This document shows positions 13,901 through 22,368 of a stretch of 22,368 bases of DNA, piece after piece; the first letter of the stretch is position 1; every line of letters begins with the position of its first letter. This stretch comes from Anaerolineaceae bacterium (GTDB lineage: Bacteria; Chloroflexota; Anaerolineae; Anaerolineales; Anaerolineaceae). A program made the position numbers and the translations under genes. The stretch covers positions 5,234-27,601 of the forward strand of contig JAQTMA010000030.1 in assembly GCA_028714615.1 (NCBI GenBank). Reading direction: 5' to 3'. Below the pieces are notes generated by a model, which saw nothing but the letters and a program-made list of their open reading frames with translations, was not told the DNA's origin and searched no databases.

Positions 13901-15459
13901 TTTAGGATCTCTATATCCCCAGAGAACATAAAACTCAGAATCATTCGGTTAGTTATCCATTCAATCGGCGCTAGATCATCGGTAAACACTACACTACTCT
14001 CCGGGGTTGGCTGAAGATTCTGGACTGCCCTGGTCATTGCGTTGATCAGTAGAGGCGTCACATTGCCCTGGCGAACCAGGTTGACAAGGTTGTCATTCAG
14101 GTTTTCTGCTTTTGTTGGTTGTTTAGTGGCATAAATCATGGAATTAAACGTGTCAGGGATATCCATAACATAAACAGATGGAAAAACGGATTGGATTGTG
14201 CCCGCCAACGCGTCGATCAAGCTGCGGTCATCCGGTCCACGGCCGACGTTAATTGCCATTGCACCGTTATCCGTCAGATGGTCCTGAACGATGGTAAAGA
14301 ATTCACGAGTCGTCATGTGCTCAGGGATGTAGGGCGGGCGGTAGGCATCCACACTAATGATCGAGTACTTGCGCAGACTATGCTCGAGTCCCCAGCGCCC
14401 ATCCTGGATAATGGCGTTTAGGTTAGTTTCATTCATATCAAAGAAACGTTTGCCAATTTCGATGATTGCTGGGTCGATTTCGAAACCATCGATTGGGATT
14501 GGTCCGTATACAGCCGTGGCCTGGCGGGCAGTCGTTCCAGCCGCTAGACCGACAATGGCAATCGATTGCACTTGTGAGGGTTCGAATGGAGCCGGGTTGA
14601 AATAGGGGGCTACCAGTACTTGCTCCCACGGACCATTATAGTCAAGCTGGTCAGGCTTATAGATCGAATGCACTCCCTGACCTTCGTTCAAGCGTAGCAA
14701 GGTGTATCCATTTTGACGCAATACCTGGATATAGTTGTAAGCTGATTCCTTTTCATAAACCTGTCCCGTGGTAGCTTTATATGGACCGTTTAGACTAAGC
14801 CAGGCCAAGAGTGCCAAGCCAACCGGCATCCAGGCAAAGCGGAGCGCTCCACGCCAGCCGCCTGCCAACCATAGTCCCCCGAATGCCACCAACATCAGTG
14901 TAGCTGCAAAGAGCATAAAGCTTCGGAAGGTGCCCAATGTTGGGATGAATACCAATACCGGTAAGAACGTTCCCAAAAAGGAACCCAGAGTGGAAATTGC
15001 ATAGATCTTACCCGAGACGCTGCCTGCCTGAAGGGAATCCGTCATCGCCAACCGGATGGCAAATGGAGATGCAGTACCCATAAGGGTGACCGGGACGATG
15101 AACAAGATCAGCACGGTAACGAAAGAACCGAATAACACCCCGAGTTGGAGTTGGTCGAAAGCATCCGCGGAGACTTGCAGTACCGGGTGCGCGACCACCG
15201 GAATTATTCCAACGGTGAACGCTGCCCATAATAGGATTTTGTAGAAGGTTTTGGGATTGGGAGAGCGATCAGCCCAACGCCCACCCAGGAAGTAGCCTAC
15301 CGTCAGGTAGATCAGGATCAATCCGATAATGCTGGCCCATACCAGATTGGAAGTTCCGAACACATTCCCCAACAAGCGAGATGCCAGGAACTCCACGGCT
15401 AAAGAGGTCATGCCAGAAATGAATACGGTGAAATAGAGGTATGTAAATCGTCTCGTCAT
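13897..15459 (-). CDS. Fused membrane domain / spermidine-synthase-like protein
   Basis: This is a 520-residue fusion. Residues 1-225 are hydrophobic with about seven membrane segments, of the type often annotated as MFS-like spermidine synthase fusions (SGMTSLAVEFLASRLLG and GYFLGGRWADRSP in the first quarter). Residues 240-500 form a Rossmann methyltransferase-like domain. It has the SAM-fold strand SIAIVGLAAGTTARQ, then GFEIDPAIIEIGKRFF, IIQDGRWGL, and SVDAYRPPYIPEHMTTREFF. The GGGDG glycine/aspartate motif of true aminopropyltransferases is replaced by GLAAGTT, so polyamine synthesis is unlikely. The family is common in Chloroflexota, and I cannot assign a substrate. It is the first gene of a two-gene unit with the DUF1461 protein. 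A candidate promoter lies at 15514-15542. No Shine-Dalgarno sequence is seen at its ATG. Confidence 0.85.
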   Translation of the reverse strand: MTRRFTYLYFTVFISGMTSLAVEFLASRLLGNVFGTSNLVWASIIGLILIYLTVGYFLGGRWADRSPNPKTFYKILLWAAFTVGIIPVVAHPVLQVSADAFDQLQLGVLFGSFVTVLILFIVPVTLMGTASPFAIRLAMTDSLQAGSVSGKIYAISTLGSFLGTFLPVLVFIPTLGTFRSFMLFAATLMLVAFGGLWLAGGWRGALRFAWMPVGLALLAWLSLNGPYKATTGQVYEKESAYNYIQVLRQNGYTLLRLNEGQGVHSIYKPDQLDYNGPWEQVLVAPYFNPAPFEPSQVQSIAIVGLAAGTTARQATAVYGPIPIDGFEIDPAIIEIGKRFFDMNETNLNAIIQDGRWGLEHSLRKYSIISVDAYRPPYIPEHMTTREFFTIVQDHLTDNGAMAINVGRGPDDRSLIDALAGTIQSVFPSVYVMDIPDTFNSMIYATKQPTKAENLNDNLVNLVRQGNVTPLLINAMTRAVQNLQPTPESSVVFTDDLAPIEWITNRMILSFMFSGDIEILK

Positions 15460-15513
15460 CTAGTCGTTAGTCGAATAGTTCGGTCAATGATGTATGAAGT
15501 ATCGAACAGTCCA

Positions 15514-15542
15514 ATTGTAAGGCAAGCAAAGGGATTTGGTAA
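15514..15542 (-). promoter_or_regulatory. Candidate promoter of the spermidine-synthase-like fusion gene
   Basis: On the minus strand, TTACCA (15542-15537) and TACAAT (15519-15514) are separated by 17 bp. The predicted start is near 15507, about 48 nt before the ATG. The -35 box matches consensus at four of six bases. Confidence 0.4.
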
Positions 15543-15675
15543 TGTTATCAGGATAGCAATTCATTATCTGAGTGTTGGATACAGCGCTTGATAATTGTGA
15601 GTGATGAAATTTGGGGAATGATCCATTTTTGATGAGACGAAGTTCGATACGATTAACGACTATGAACCTATCTTT

Positions 15676-15684
15676 TGTTATAAT
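15676..15684 (+). promoter_or_regulatory. Extended -10 promoter of alaS
   Basis: TGTTATAAT (15676-15684) is a perfect extended -10. The -35 region is poor. The predicted start is near 15691, giving a leader of about 37 nt that contains the AAAGGAG ribosome binding site at 15716-15722. Confidence 0.6.
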
Positions 15685-15727
15685 CGATTAATTCGGGGAT
15701 TCCCGTGAGATTAACAAAGGAGTGTGT

Positions 15728-18466
15728 ATGCCAATCGCTTTGACCGGCGCCCAAATCCGGCAATCATTCATTGATTTCTTCATTAGCAAGGGACATACTT
15801 TCGTTCCATCCTCTTCACTTGTGCCAGGAGGCGATTCAACCTTGCTTTTTACGAACGCTGGTATGGTTCAGTTTAAAGACGTATTTCTCGGCACAGATAA
15901 ACGCCCTTATACGCGCGCGGTTGACACTCAGAAGTGTATGCGAGTGGCGGGTAAACATAACGACCTGGATGAAGTCGGGCGGGATAATACCCACCACACT
16001 TTCTTCGAAATGCTCGGTAACTGGTCCTTCGGTGATTACTACAAAAAGGAAGCCATCACCTGGGCCTGGGAGCTGTTGACCGAAATCTGGTGCTTGGATA
16101 AGAGTACCCTTTGGGCGACGGTATTCAAAGACGATAAAGGCGATATTCCTTCCGATGAAGAAGCTGCGGGAGTCTGGCGCTCGCAACCAGGTATGATCGC
16201 TGATCATGTCTTGTATTTTGGACGGAAAGAAAATTTTTGGGAAATGGCCGATACGGGTCCGTGCGGTCCTTGTAGCGAGATCCACATAGATCGTGGCCCA
16301 GAATTTTGCAATAAGCAGGATATTCCCGGGCATGTTTGCCACGTCAACGGCGATTGCGCGCGATTCCTGGAGATTTGGAACCTGGTGTTTATCCAGTACA
16401 ATCGCCTGAACGCAACTCAGCTAGAACCACTGCCCGCCCGCCATGTGGATACCGGCATGGGTTTAGACCGCATTGTCTCGATCATCCAAGGTGTGGATTC
16501 GAATTATAAAACCGACCTGTTCGCTCCCATCATGAAGACCATCCAGCGCCTGACCGGTGATAGTGAAGCCGTACGCCGAGAAAATTTCACCCCATACCGG
16601 GTGATTGCTGACCACTCCCGCGCAGCAGCTTTCTTGATTGCGGATGGAGTCGTACCGGGTAACACTGGGCGCAACTACATTTGCCGTATGATCATCCGCC
16701 GAGCAGCCCGTTTCGGGAGTAAAATCGGCCTGGTCGAGCCCTTCCTGGCCGATGTCGCCCAGGCTGTGATCGAACAATACGGGGAAGCTTATCCGGAACT
16801 GCTGCGCCATCGCAAATCGATTTTGGATAGCTTAACCCGCGAGGAACACCGTTTCCGGCGGACGGTCGAATCTGGTATCAGCCATCTGGAAGACATGTTA
16901 GCAGATTTGAAAACCTCATCTAGTTCCGTATTAGGTGGTATCCAGGCATTCGACCTGTATGCCACACATGGCTTGCCTTTTGAAATCACTCGCGACATCG
17001 CTCGAGAACAGAATTTAGATGTGGACGAAGCGGGTTTCCGCCAGGCTATGGAAACCCATCGGGTTGCCTCTGGTGCTGGAAAAGCTTTTGGGGCTATGGG
17101 TGGCAAGGATGTGAACATCTATCGTGAAATCCTTACCGAGTTACAAAGCCAGGGGAAGATTGGATCAGGTGGCGTAGCTTACGACCCATATTCCTACTTG
17201 GAATTTGAAAGTCCCGTCCTTGCTTTCATCCATGATGGGGAGGCAGTCGAGCAACTCCTTCCCGGCGACCGAGTGGAAGTCATCTTGCTACAGACCAGTT
17301 TCTACGTCGAATCTGGTGGTCAGGTGGCCGATACGGGAATTATTCGCTCGACCAGCGAGCCTGGTTGGGAAATTCGCGTTGATGACATGCGCAGGCCTGC
17401 CGCTGGGGTGGTTACTCACGTTGGTACGGTCGTGTACGGTCAACCCAAGATAGGCGACCGGACAGTTGCCTCTGTTGATATGCAACGCCGGCGAGAGATC
17501 ATGCGCAACCATACTGCCACCCATCTGCTGCACGCTGCCCTTCACGAGGTGCTAGGGAGTCATGCTCGCCAGGCCGGTTCTTTGGTAGCGCCTGACCGCC
17601 TGCGCTTTGATTTTACCCACCCCGAAGCCCTCACCACCACCGAACTAGAACGCGTGGAGATGATCGTCAACCAGGCAATTCTTCAGAATTACTCGCTTAC
17701 AACCATTGTCAAGCCTCTCAAGCAAGCCATCGCCGAAGGCGCCATGGCTTTATTTGGAGAGAAATACGGTGAATCGGTACGGACCATCACGATAGGGGAA
17801 CCTAAACCCTTCTCCTACGAGCTATGCGGTGGCACGCACGTCCGAGAAACTGGTGACATCGGTCTATTCTTGATCACAGGCGAGTCATCTGCGGCGGCTG
17901 GCGTCCGGCGCATCGAAGCAGTCACCGGCCGCGGTGCATACGAACTGGTGCAGCGTCGCTTCCGAACCTTAAGAATTACCGCAACCCTGCTGACCAGTGC
18001 GATTGAGGAAGTGCCTGATAAGGTTACTGCCCTTCAAGCCGAACTCGATCACACCCGCAAACAGAATACCGCAATCCGCCAGGAAGCTGCTGCGGTCGAG
18101 TTCAATTCCTTGTCAGAGACCGTGAAGATGGTGAACGGTGTGCATATGTTGGCCGCACGATTGACCAATGCCGATGCCGAGACGCTACGTCAGATGACCG
18201 ACCGCTTTCGGGCCCAGTATCCCAGCGGGGTGGTCGTTTTGGGCAGCGCTATCGATGGCCGACCGATGTTGGTCGCTGCTGTGAGCAGCGACTTGGTCAA
18301 ACGCGGTATATCGGCGGTAGACCTGGTAAAATTTGCGGCCCAGCCTATAGGCGGTAGCGGCGGGGGGCGGCCCACACTGGCTCAAGCTGGTGGGAAAGAT
18401 GCCACCAAACTCGATGAAGCCCTTGCCATTGTGACTGAATTTGTGGAGTCAAAGTTAAAGCCTTAA
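15728..18466 (+). CDS. alaS: Alanine--tRNA ligase
   Basis: This is a 912-residue class II aminoacyl-tRNA synthetase that charges tRNA-Ala and edits mis-charged Ser and Gly. The N-terminal catalytic domain has TNAGMVQFK, the CGPCSEIH motif 2 region and HVDTGMGLDRI (motif 3). The editing domain carries the zinc ligands NHTATHLLHAAL and CGGTHVRETGDIG. A C-terminal coiled coil and C-Ala domain (RGISAVDLVKFAAQPIGGSGGGRPTLAQAGG) completes the usual full-length architecture. The start is the ATG at 15728, five nt after AAAGGAG. A GTG at 15722 overlaps that site and is rejected. The last codon and stop (CCT TAA) lie inside a perfect 43-bp inverted repeat shared with the convergent mrfB-like gene. Confidence 0.98.
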   Translation: MPIALTGAQIRQSFIDFFISKGHTFVPSSSLVPGGDSTLLFTNAGMVQFKDVFLGTDKRPYTRAVDTQKCMRVAGKHNDLDEVGRDNTHHTFFEMLGNWSFGDYYKKEAITWAWELLTEIWCLDKSTLWATVFKDDKGDIPSDEEAAGVWRSQPGMIADHVLYFGRKENFWEMADTGPCGPCSEIHIDRGPEFCNKQDIPGHVCHVNGDCARFLEIWNLVFIQYNRLNATQLEPLPARHVDTGMGLDRIVSIIQGVDSNYKTDLFAPIMKTIQRLTGDSEAVRRENFTPYRVIADHSRAAAFLIADGVVPGNTGRNYICRMIIRRAARFGSKIGLVEPFLADVAQAVIEQYGEAYPELLRHRKSILDSLTREEHRFRRTVESGISHLEDMLADLKTSSSSVLGGIQAFDLYATHGLPFEITRDIAREQNLDVDEAGFRQAMETHRVASGAGKAFGAMGGKDVNIYREILTELQSQGKIGSGGVAYDPYSYLEFESPVLAFIHDGEAVEQLLPGDRVEVILLQTSFYVESGGQVADTGIIRSTSEPGWEIRVDDMRRPAAGVVTHVGTVVYGQPKIGDRTVASVDMQRRREIMRNHTATHLLHAALHEVLGSHARQAGSLVAPDRLRFDFTHPEALTTTELERVEMIVNQAILQNYSLTTIVKPLKQAIAEGAMALFGEKYGESVRTITIGEPKPFSYELCGGTHVRETGDIGLFLITGESSAAAGVRRIEAVTGRGAYELVQRRFRTLRITATLLTSAIEEVPDKVTALQAELDHTRKQNTAIRQEAAAVEFNSLSETVKMVNGVHMLAARLTNADAETLRQMTDRFRAQYPSGVVVLGSAIDGRPMLVAAVSSDLVKRGISAVDLVKFAAQPIGGSGGGRPTLAQAGGKDATKLDEALAIVTEFVESKLKP

Positions 18467-18560
18467 CACAGAGATCACAGAGGATTAAGAACAGAGAACC
18501 TAGAGATAATACTCCGTGTTCTCTGTTCTTAATCCTCTGTGATCTCTGTGTTAAGGCTTT
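18457..18560. repeat. Perfect 43-bp inverted repeat (ACAGAG-type) at convergent gene ends
   Basis: The arms 18457-18499 and 18518-18560 are perfect reverse complements around an 18-nt loop. Within each arm the motif ACAGAG recurs three times. The left arm holds the alaS stop; the right arm holds the last nine codons (SLNTEITED) and the stop of the exonuclease gene. A transcript from either side would fold a 43-bp hairpin followed by a T-rich stretch on the plus strand, so it may serve as a bidirectional terminator. The sequence style (ACACAGAGnnCACAGAGG) is that of a widespread short interspersed repeat. Confidence 0.9.
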
Positions 18561-19770
18561 TCTTCTTTAGCCTCTCCAACCGGTGATTCAATTCGGCGAG
18601 CGCCGTCTTTCGCTCGAAAGCTGGGAAGCCCGGACCTTGCACCAATTGGATAGCTGCTTCTGTCCAGTGGAGTGCATCTACGGGATCGCGTAAGGCGTGC
18701 TCAAACATCTTGGCCAATTCAATGTGGGCAGACAACTGGCCATGAGCAGCCGCTTTTCTCCATAAGCCCGTCGCCTCAGACCAGTTTCCCAGGCGTTTAT
18801 AAAGCAGGGCCAACCGTTCAACATTGATCCAGAACTGCGGTTCGGGCATGCCGCCTTCCAATGCTTGCCGGTAGATTTCCACTGCCTCTTCTGGGTGTCC
18901 CAATTCATCATACAAACGGGCAATCGCAGCCCGGTCCATGTTCTCTTCGATCAGGTCTTCCTTAGGTTGAGATAGCATTTGGGCGGTATGCCCAAAGAGC
19001 GCAGCCAACGATAAGATATCCATAGCGTTGTGGTAAAACACTCCCGCCATCGGGCGGGCATCACCACTGTGCAGGTAATCAAAGTAAATCTGGGGGATCA
19101 ACCATCCGGGGACCTCTTCTTGGGTTCGGAATGCACCCAGGATGCTGACCTCGAGATAGCTCAATGCACGGCTGGGTAGGCGGTCACGCCACAGCCGGCG
19201 CGCCAGCGGCAGCAGGTCAATGTGGGCTAATGCAGGCAAAGGAGAGCTAAATCCTTGCAGCGTGTAGCGAGCATTGAGTAACGGCGCGTCAAATGCTTTC
19301 CCGTTGAAAGTCACAATCGCATGGCAAGGATCGATGTGTTCAATGAGCGCTGCCAATAAGGCTGCCTCTTCATTCGGATCCCGCATAAAAAACTGGGCGA
19401 GTTCAAAGCCCTGGTCGCCGAAATGTCCCACCCCCACCAAAAATGCGTATGTACCGGTACCACCTGCTAACCCTGTCGTTTCAGTATCCAGGAAGTAGAA
19501 CTGACCGAGGTTGCTATCATCCAATCCTTCCACACCACTCCATTCGAACAATCGCTGTAAGGAGGCGGTAATTGCCAGTGCAGAGCGGCCATGCTGGTAA
19601 TCCGCTGGATAATGTCCATCGACCACGTAAGCCTCTCCATACGTGGTTTGTGCCAAACGGCCTGGTACCACTCGATCGATTGTATGCACCGGGCGAGTTT
19701 GCGATCGTGGAAGGTTGCGCACCCCAATGTGCACACCCATCGATTTTAGCTTATCAGAGAGGGAGTTCAT
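18529..19770 (-). CDS. mrfB: MrfB/YprB-like DEDD exonuclease with TPR repeats
   Basis: This 413-residue protein has an RNase H-like 3'-5' exonuclease domain of the DEDD superfamily. The first acidic pair is in FLDTETTG (Asp95, Glu97), the second motif is VTFNGKAFDAPLLNARY (Asp161), and the last is FYHNAMDILSLAAL (Asp251). About residues 275-400 are helical TPR-like repeats (ARLYDELGHPEEAVEIYRQAL and ALLYKRLGNWSEATGLWRKAA). In Bacillus the orthologue MrfB (YprB) acts with the helicase MrfA (YprA) in repair of mitomycin C damage, and here an MrfA-like gene lies just upstream on the same strand, 130 bp away. That pairing is the main support for the name. The last nine residues are encoded by the inverted repeat and are not conserved sequence. 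It starts at an ATG without a clear Shine-Dalgarno sequence. Confidence 0.85.
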   Translation of the reverse strand: MNSLSDKLKSMGVHIGVRNLPRSQTRPVHTIDRVVPGRLAQTTYGEAYVVDGHYPADYQHGRSALAITASLQRLFEWSGVEGLDDSNLGQFYFLDTETTGLAGGTGTYAFLVGVGHFGDQGFELAQFFMRDPNEEAALLAALIEHIDPCHAIVTFNGKAFDAPLLNARYTLQGFSSPLPALAHIDLLPLARRLWRDRLPSRALSYLEVSILGAFRTQEEVPGWLIPQIYFDYLHSGDARPMAGVFYHNAMDILSLAALFGHTAQMLSQPKEDLIEENMDRAAIARLYDELGHPEEAVEIYRQALEGGMPEPQFWINVERLALLYKRLGNWSEATGLWRKAAAHGQLSAHIELAKMFEHALRDPVDALHWTEAAIQLVQGPGFPAFERKTALAELNHRLERLKKKSLNTEITED

Positions 19771-19899
19771 AAGTCCAAGTATTATCTGCTAATTCCACGA
19801 ATACTACTAAATCTACACCGTAGCGGATTCTTGAATACGAATTGATTCGATAGACTCTCGCAATTTTTTGGTTTTCATTAGCAATCAGCTATCCTAAAT

Positions 19900-22368
19900 T
19901 TACAAACGATTATGGTTCCATAATAACTCTAAAATCGCCATCGTCTCCTGTTTACCACCCTCACCGGCTTCACCTGCAGGTCCGGTGCAAGATGGACAGC
20001 CTTCTGTGCACTTGCATTCATTTACCAGCTCGACCGCCCGGAAAATAAGCTCGTCGTGCACGTCAAATAACTTCTCACTTAATCCGATTCCAGCCGGCGC
20101 CTCATCATATATCACTAACGCCGGTAGACCTTCAGCTATTTGGGACTGGGGATCTGAATGAACCCCCAGGTCGCGGCTATCGCACATTAAAAAGAGCGGG
20201 GCGAGTTGCCCCAGGATATAAGCCAAGCCTGCCAGTCCACTGCGCATCCTGACCGCCTGCTCCGCTAACCGGTGACACGTGGGACATAACGTTACCAGGT
20301 TATCGAGCTGGTTAGCGTGCTCGTAGGAAGCGAAGGTACGGAAGGGCGTCTTATGATGGACGTGATGGGATCGCCCTACCTCGGCTATGCCACAGATCTG
20401 ACAGCGGTACTGGTCTCGTTGGCGAGCTCGATCACGCTGCGAGGGCCAGTTTGGACCATAATTGTTAGCATCATTGGTCCACAACCCCTGGTCACGCAGA
20501 TCAGCCACTGTTGATTCATTGAGACTCAGCCAATAACCCGTGGTCTGTAACTGGCTGGGAGGCAGTGACAGGTTCCCTCCACCCAGGTGTTCATGGGTGT
20601 ACCAGCGGATTTTTCGGTAGCCTACGACTTGTGTCATGACGCGGATTTCTCCGTGGGCTTTGGCGCCGCCAAGGACATTTGCTTCCTGGTGCACACTTAA
20701 GCGTTCGACGGTCGTCTCTCGACGGGGTTCCGTGTAATAATCCACATCCATTCGCTTGAGTTCCGCGACCGAATGTTCCAAATCCAAGTCTTCTACCAGG
20801 TATGAGACACCATCATGTAAATAGACTGCATCAGGATGCACCAACCATGCGGCGCTCGCCTGATCGACCTGGCCTATCAAGTGGGATCCTTCGCCATCTC
20901 CTACTTGCAGCAGGACGGATTCGGGGGAAGCACTTCGTAATGAGACGTGGTCGGCCGGGTATTGGTCTGCCATCCAGAAAAAACGGTCCCCGGAGATGTA
21001 CAGTTCCCCACCCTCTTCTAGAACATTTAATAAGGCACACAAGTCCTCCAGAGGAACTCGACCAAAAGGCTCGCCGCGCCTAAATGGTAATTCGAAGGTG
21101 GCGCACCGGAGATGATGCAGCAGAATGATCAAGTTGTCGGGATTGATCAAAGCTTTTTCTGGTGTTCGCTCAAATAAGTACTCCGGATGATGCGCCAGGA
21201 ACTGGTCTAGTGGGTCCGCCGAAGTTACAAACACAGACAGAGAGGTATCCCTAGTCCGTCCAGCCCGACCTGCTTGCTGCAGGGTCGCGGCAATTGTTCC
21301 TGGGTAACCCACCAAGACCGAAGCCTGCATACTACCTATATCGATGCCCAACTCCAATGCACTGGTTGCTACTACTGCATTGATACTGCTATCGCGAAGC
21401 CCTCGCTCGATCTCACGGCGTTCGGTAGCCAGATAACCACTGCGATAACCCCTAACTCTGGTACGATCACCCGACGTGTTTTGCCGTAAGTAATTGAGTA
21501 ACAATTCCACCGTCCGCCGCGTTCGCCCAAACATGATAGTTTGAATGTGGTTCGCTGTCAATTGGCTGGCCAATTTAACGCTTTCTAATAAAGAGCTGCG
21601 GCGTATGCCCAACTCCCGGTTCACGATCGGGGGGTTGTAGACCAGGAATTGGCGTGCTCCCCGCGGAGCACCATCTTGATCAACCAGTTCCACCGGAAGC
21701 TCTACCAGGCATTCACTTAGCTCAACCGGGTTTGCGATTGTAGCGGAGGTCAAAATGAATTGCGGGTACGATCCATAGAATGCAGCCACCCGCTTCAGAC
21801 GACGCATCACATTAGCTACATGCGAACCAAATACCCCCCGGTACGTATGGATCTCATCAACAACCACGAATCTCAGATGACGAAAAAACTCAGCCCACAG
21901 CGTATGGTGCGGTAAAATGCCAGTATGAAGCATATCAGGATTAGAGATCACCACCTGTGCTTGGGTACGGATTGCCTGACGCTGCCCGGAGGGAGTATCC
22001 CCATCATAGATGGCAGCTCGAGGAGCATCCCCCCCCGATGAAATATCGCTATGTATCCTCGATAACAATTGAGCCAATCCATCGTATTGGTCTTGGGCTA
22101 ACGCCTTCGTAGGAAACAAATAAAGAGCTCGCGCCTGTGGATCTTCAAGCAAGTGGTTGATGACCGGCAAGTTGTAACACAGGGTTTTCCCGCTGGCCGT
22201 TCCCGTAACTATCACCACATTCTCACCGCGACGCACGTGGTCCCAGGTTTCGATTTGATGGATATATAAGGAACGCACTCCACGTCCCTGCAAGGCGATC
22301 CTAAGCGCCGGATTCAGGTCATTAGGAAGCTCTCCAAAGCGGGCTGGTCGGGCCGATATGTTGCGCCA
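19900..22368 (-). CDS. mrfA: MrfA/YprA-like DUF1998 helicase with inserted HNH nuclease domain (5' end cut)
   Basis: This is a superfamily 2 DNA helicase. Numbering counts the TTG at 22293 as residue 1; the frame continues to the window edge, so about 25 more residues are seen and the true start is outside. Motifs are GTASGKT (Lys36), FPTKALAQDQ, DEIH (146-149), LTSATIANP, VVATSALELGIDIG and QQAGRAGR. The C-terminal zinc-binding DUF1998/MZB part has the cluster CKCTEGCPSC (Cys760, 762, 766, 769). Just before it an HNH module is inserted: Cys631/Cys634, HHVHH (643-647), Asn665 and CPTCH (Cys670, 673, His674). This makes it longer than Bacillus MrfA (about 750 aa). It pairs with the mrfB-like gene downstream. 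The role in DNA-lesion repair is inferred from that family. Confidence 0.92.
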   Translation of the reverse strand, partial: WRNISARPARFGELPNDLNPALRIALQGRGVRSLYIHQIETWDHVRRGENVVIVTGTASGKTLCYNLPVINHLLEDPQARALYLFPTKALAQDQYDGLAQLLSRIHSDISSGGDAPRAAIYDGDTPSGQRQAIRTQAQVVISNPDMLHTGILPHHTLWAEFFRHLRFVVVDEIHTYRGVFGSHVANVMRRLKRVAAFYGSYPQFILTSATIANPVELSECLVELPVELVDQDGAPRGARQFLVYNPPIVNRELGIRRSSLLESVKLASQLTANHIQTIMFGRTRRTVELLLNYLRQNTSGDRTRVRGYRSGYLATERREIERGLRDSSINAVVATSALELGIDIGSMQASVLVGYPGTIAATLQQAGRAGRTRDTSLSVFVTSADPLDQFLAHHPEYLFERTPEKALINPDNLIILLHHLRCATFELPFRRGEPFGRVPLEDLCALLNVLEEGGELYISGDRFFWMADQYPADHVSLRSASPESVLLQVGDGEGSHLIGQVDQASAAWLVHPDAVYLHDGVSYLVEDLDLEHSVAELKRMDVDYYTEPRRETTVERLSVHQEANVLGGAKAHGEIRVMTQVVGYRKIRWYTHEHLGGGNLSLPPSQLQTTGYWLSLNESTVADLRDQGLWTNDANNYGPNWPSQRDRARQRDQYRCQICGIAEVGRSHHVHHKTPFRTFASYEHANQLDNLVTLCPTCHRLAEQAVRMRSGLAGLAYILGQLAPLFLMCDSRDLGVHSDPQSQIAEGLPALVIYDEAPAGIGLSEKLFDVHDELIFRAVELVNECKCTEGCPSCTGPAGEAGEGGKQETMAILELLWNHNRL
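20255..20480 (-). other. HNH nuclease domain insertion within the MrfA-like helicase
   Basis: This marks the inserted block of about 70 residues. It has the McrA-like Cys4/HNH layout: RCQIC, then HHVHHKTPF, then DNLVTLCPTCH. Upstream sequence (LQTTGYWLSLNE) and downstream sequence (SGLAGLAYILGQLAPLFLM) read as the two halves of the normal MrfA C-terminal domain. The frame is open throughout, so this is a true in-frame insertion and not a separate gene. Confidence 0.85.

Noticed and set aside
22293..22295. TTG at 22293 as the real start of the helicase
   Set aside because: The conserved frame continues upstream to the window edge with family-like sequence (RPARFGELPNDLNPAL), so the true start is outside.

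Overview
The window most resembles an anaerobic Chloroflexota genome of the Anaerolineae type. This is inferred from gene content and order (fused gamma-alpha 2-oxoacid:ferredoxin oxidoreductase, fused NuoCD, membrane-anchored spermidine-synthase-like protein, DUF1461/TIGR01906 membrane protein); no marker was searched. Base composition looks balanced, and there are no transposases, phage genes, tRNAs, rRNAs or CRISPR arrays.

Layout. (1) 1-3048, minus strand: a GntR/FadR-type regulator followed by korA and korB (the latter cut by the window edge). A strong sigma70-type promoter overlaps a perfect 13-bp inverted repeat upstream, which suggests an autoregulated operon. (2) 3237-5405, minus: an M20 amidohydrolase and a PIG-L deacetylase, with a degenerate interspersed repeat between them. 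(3) 5359-10835, minus: nuoB-nuoCD-nuoI (the Q-module of complex I without any membrane subunit), a small protein with two CxxC motifs, an Mrp/NBP35-type ATPase lacking its CxxC, and ricT (PSP1). This block has an iron-sulfur theme. (4) 10854-10953: a compact divergent promoter region between nuoB and a SufR-like winged-helix regulator. A 7-bp inverted repeat sits between the two back-to-back promoters. (5) 11566-12265: no intact gene; it holds one remnant coding fragment. (6) 12266-15459: a secreted 3D-domain protein converging with zero spacing on a DUF1461 membrane protein, which is coupled to a membrane/spermidine-synthase fusion. (7) 15728-18466: alaS on the plus strand. (8) 18457-18560: a perfect 43-bp inverted repeat that supplies the stop codons of two convergent genes. 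(9) 18529-22368, minus: an mrfA-mrfB-like DNA-repair pair (DUF1998 helicase and DEDD exonuclease with TPRs).

The most interesting item is the MrfA-like helicase. It carries a complete Cys4/HNH nuclease module inserted just before its C-terminal zinc-binding (DUF1998/MZB) domain. Next to the MrfB exonuclease, this would put helicase, endonuclease and exonuclease in one two-gene unit.
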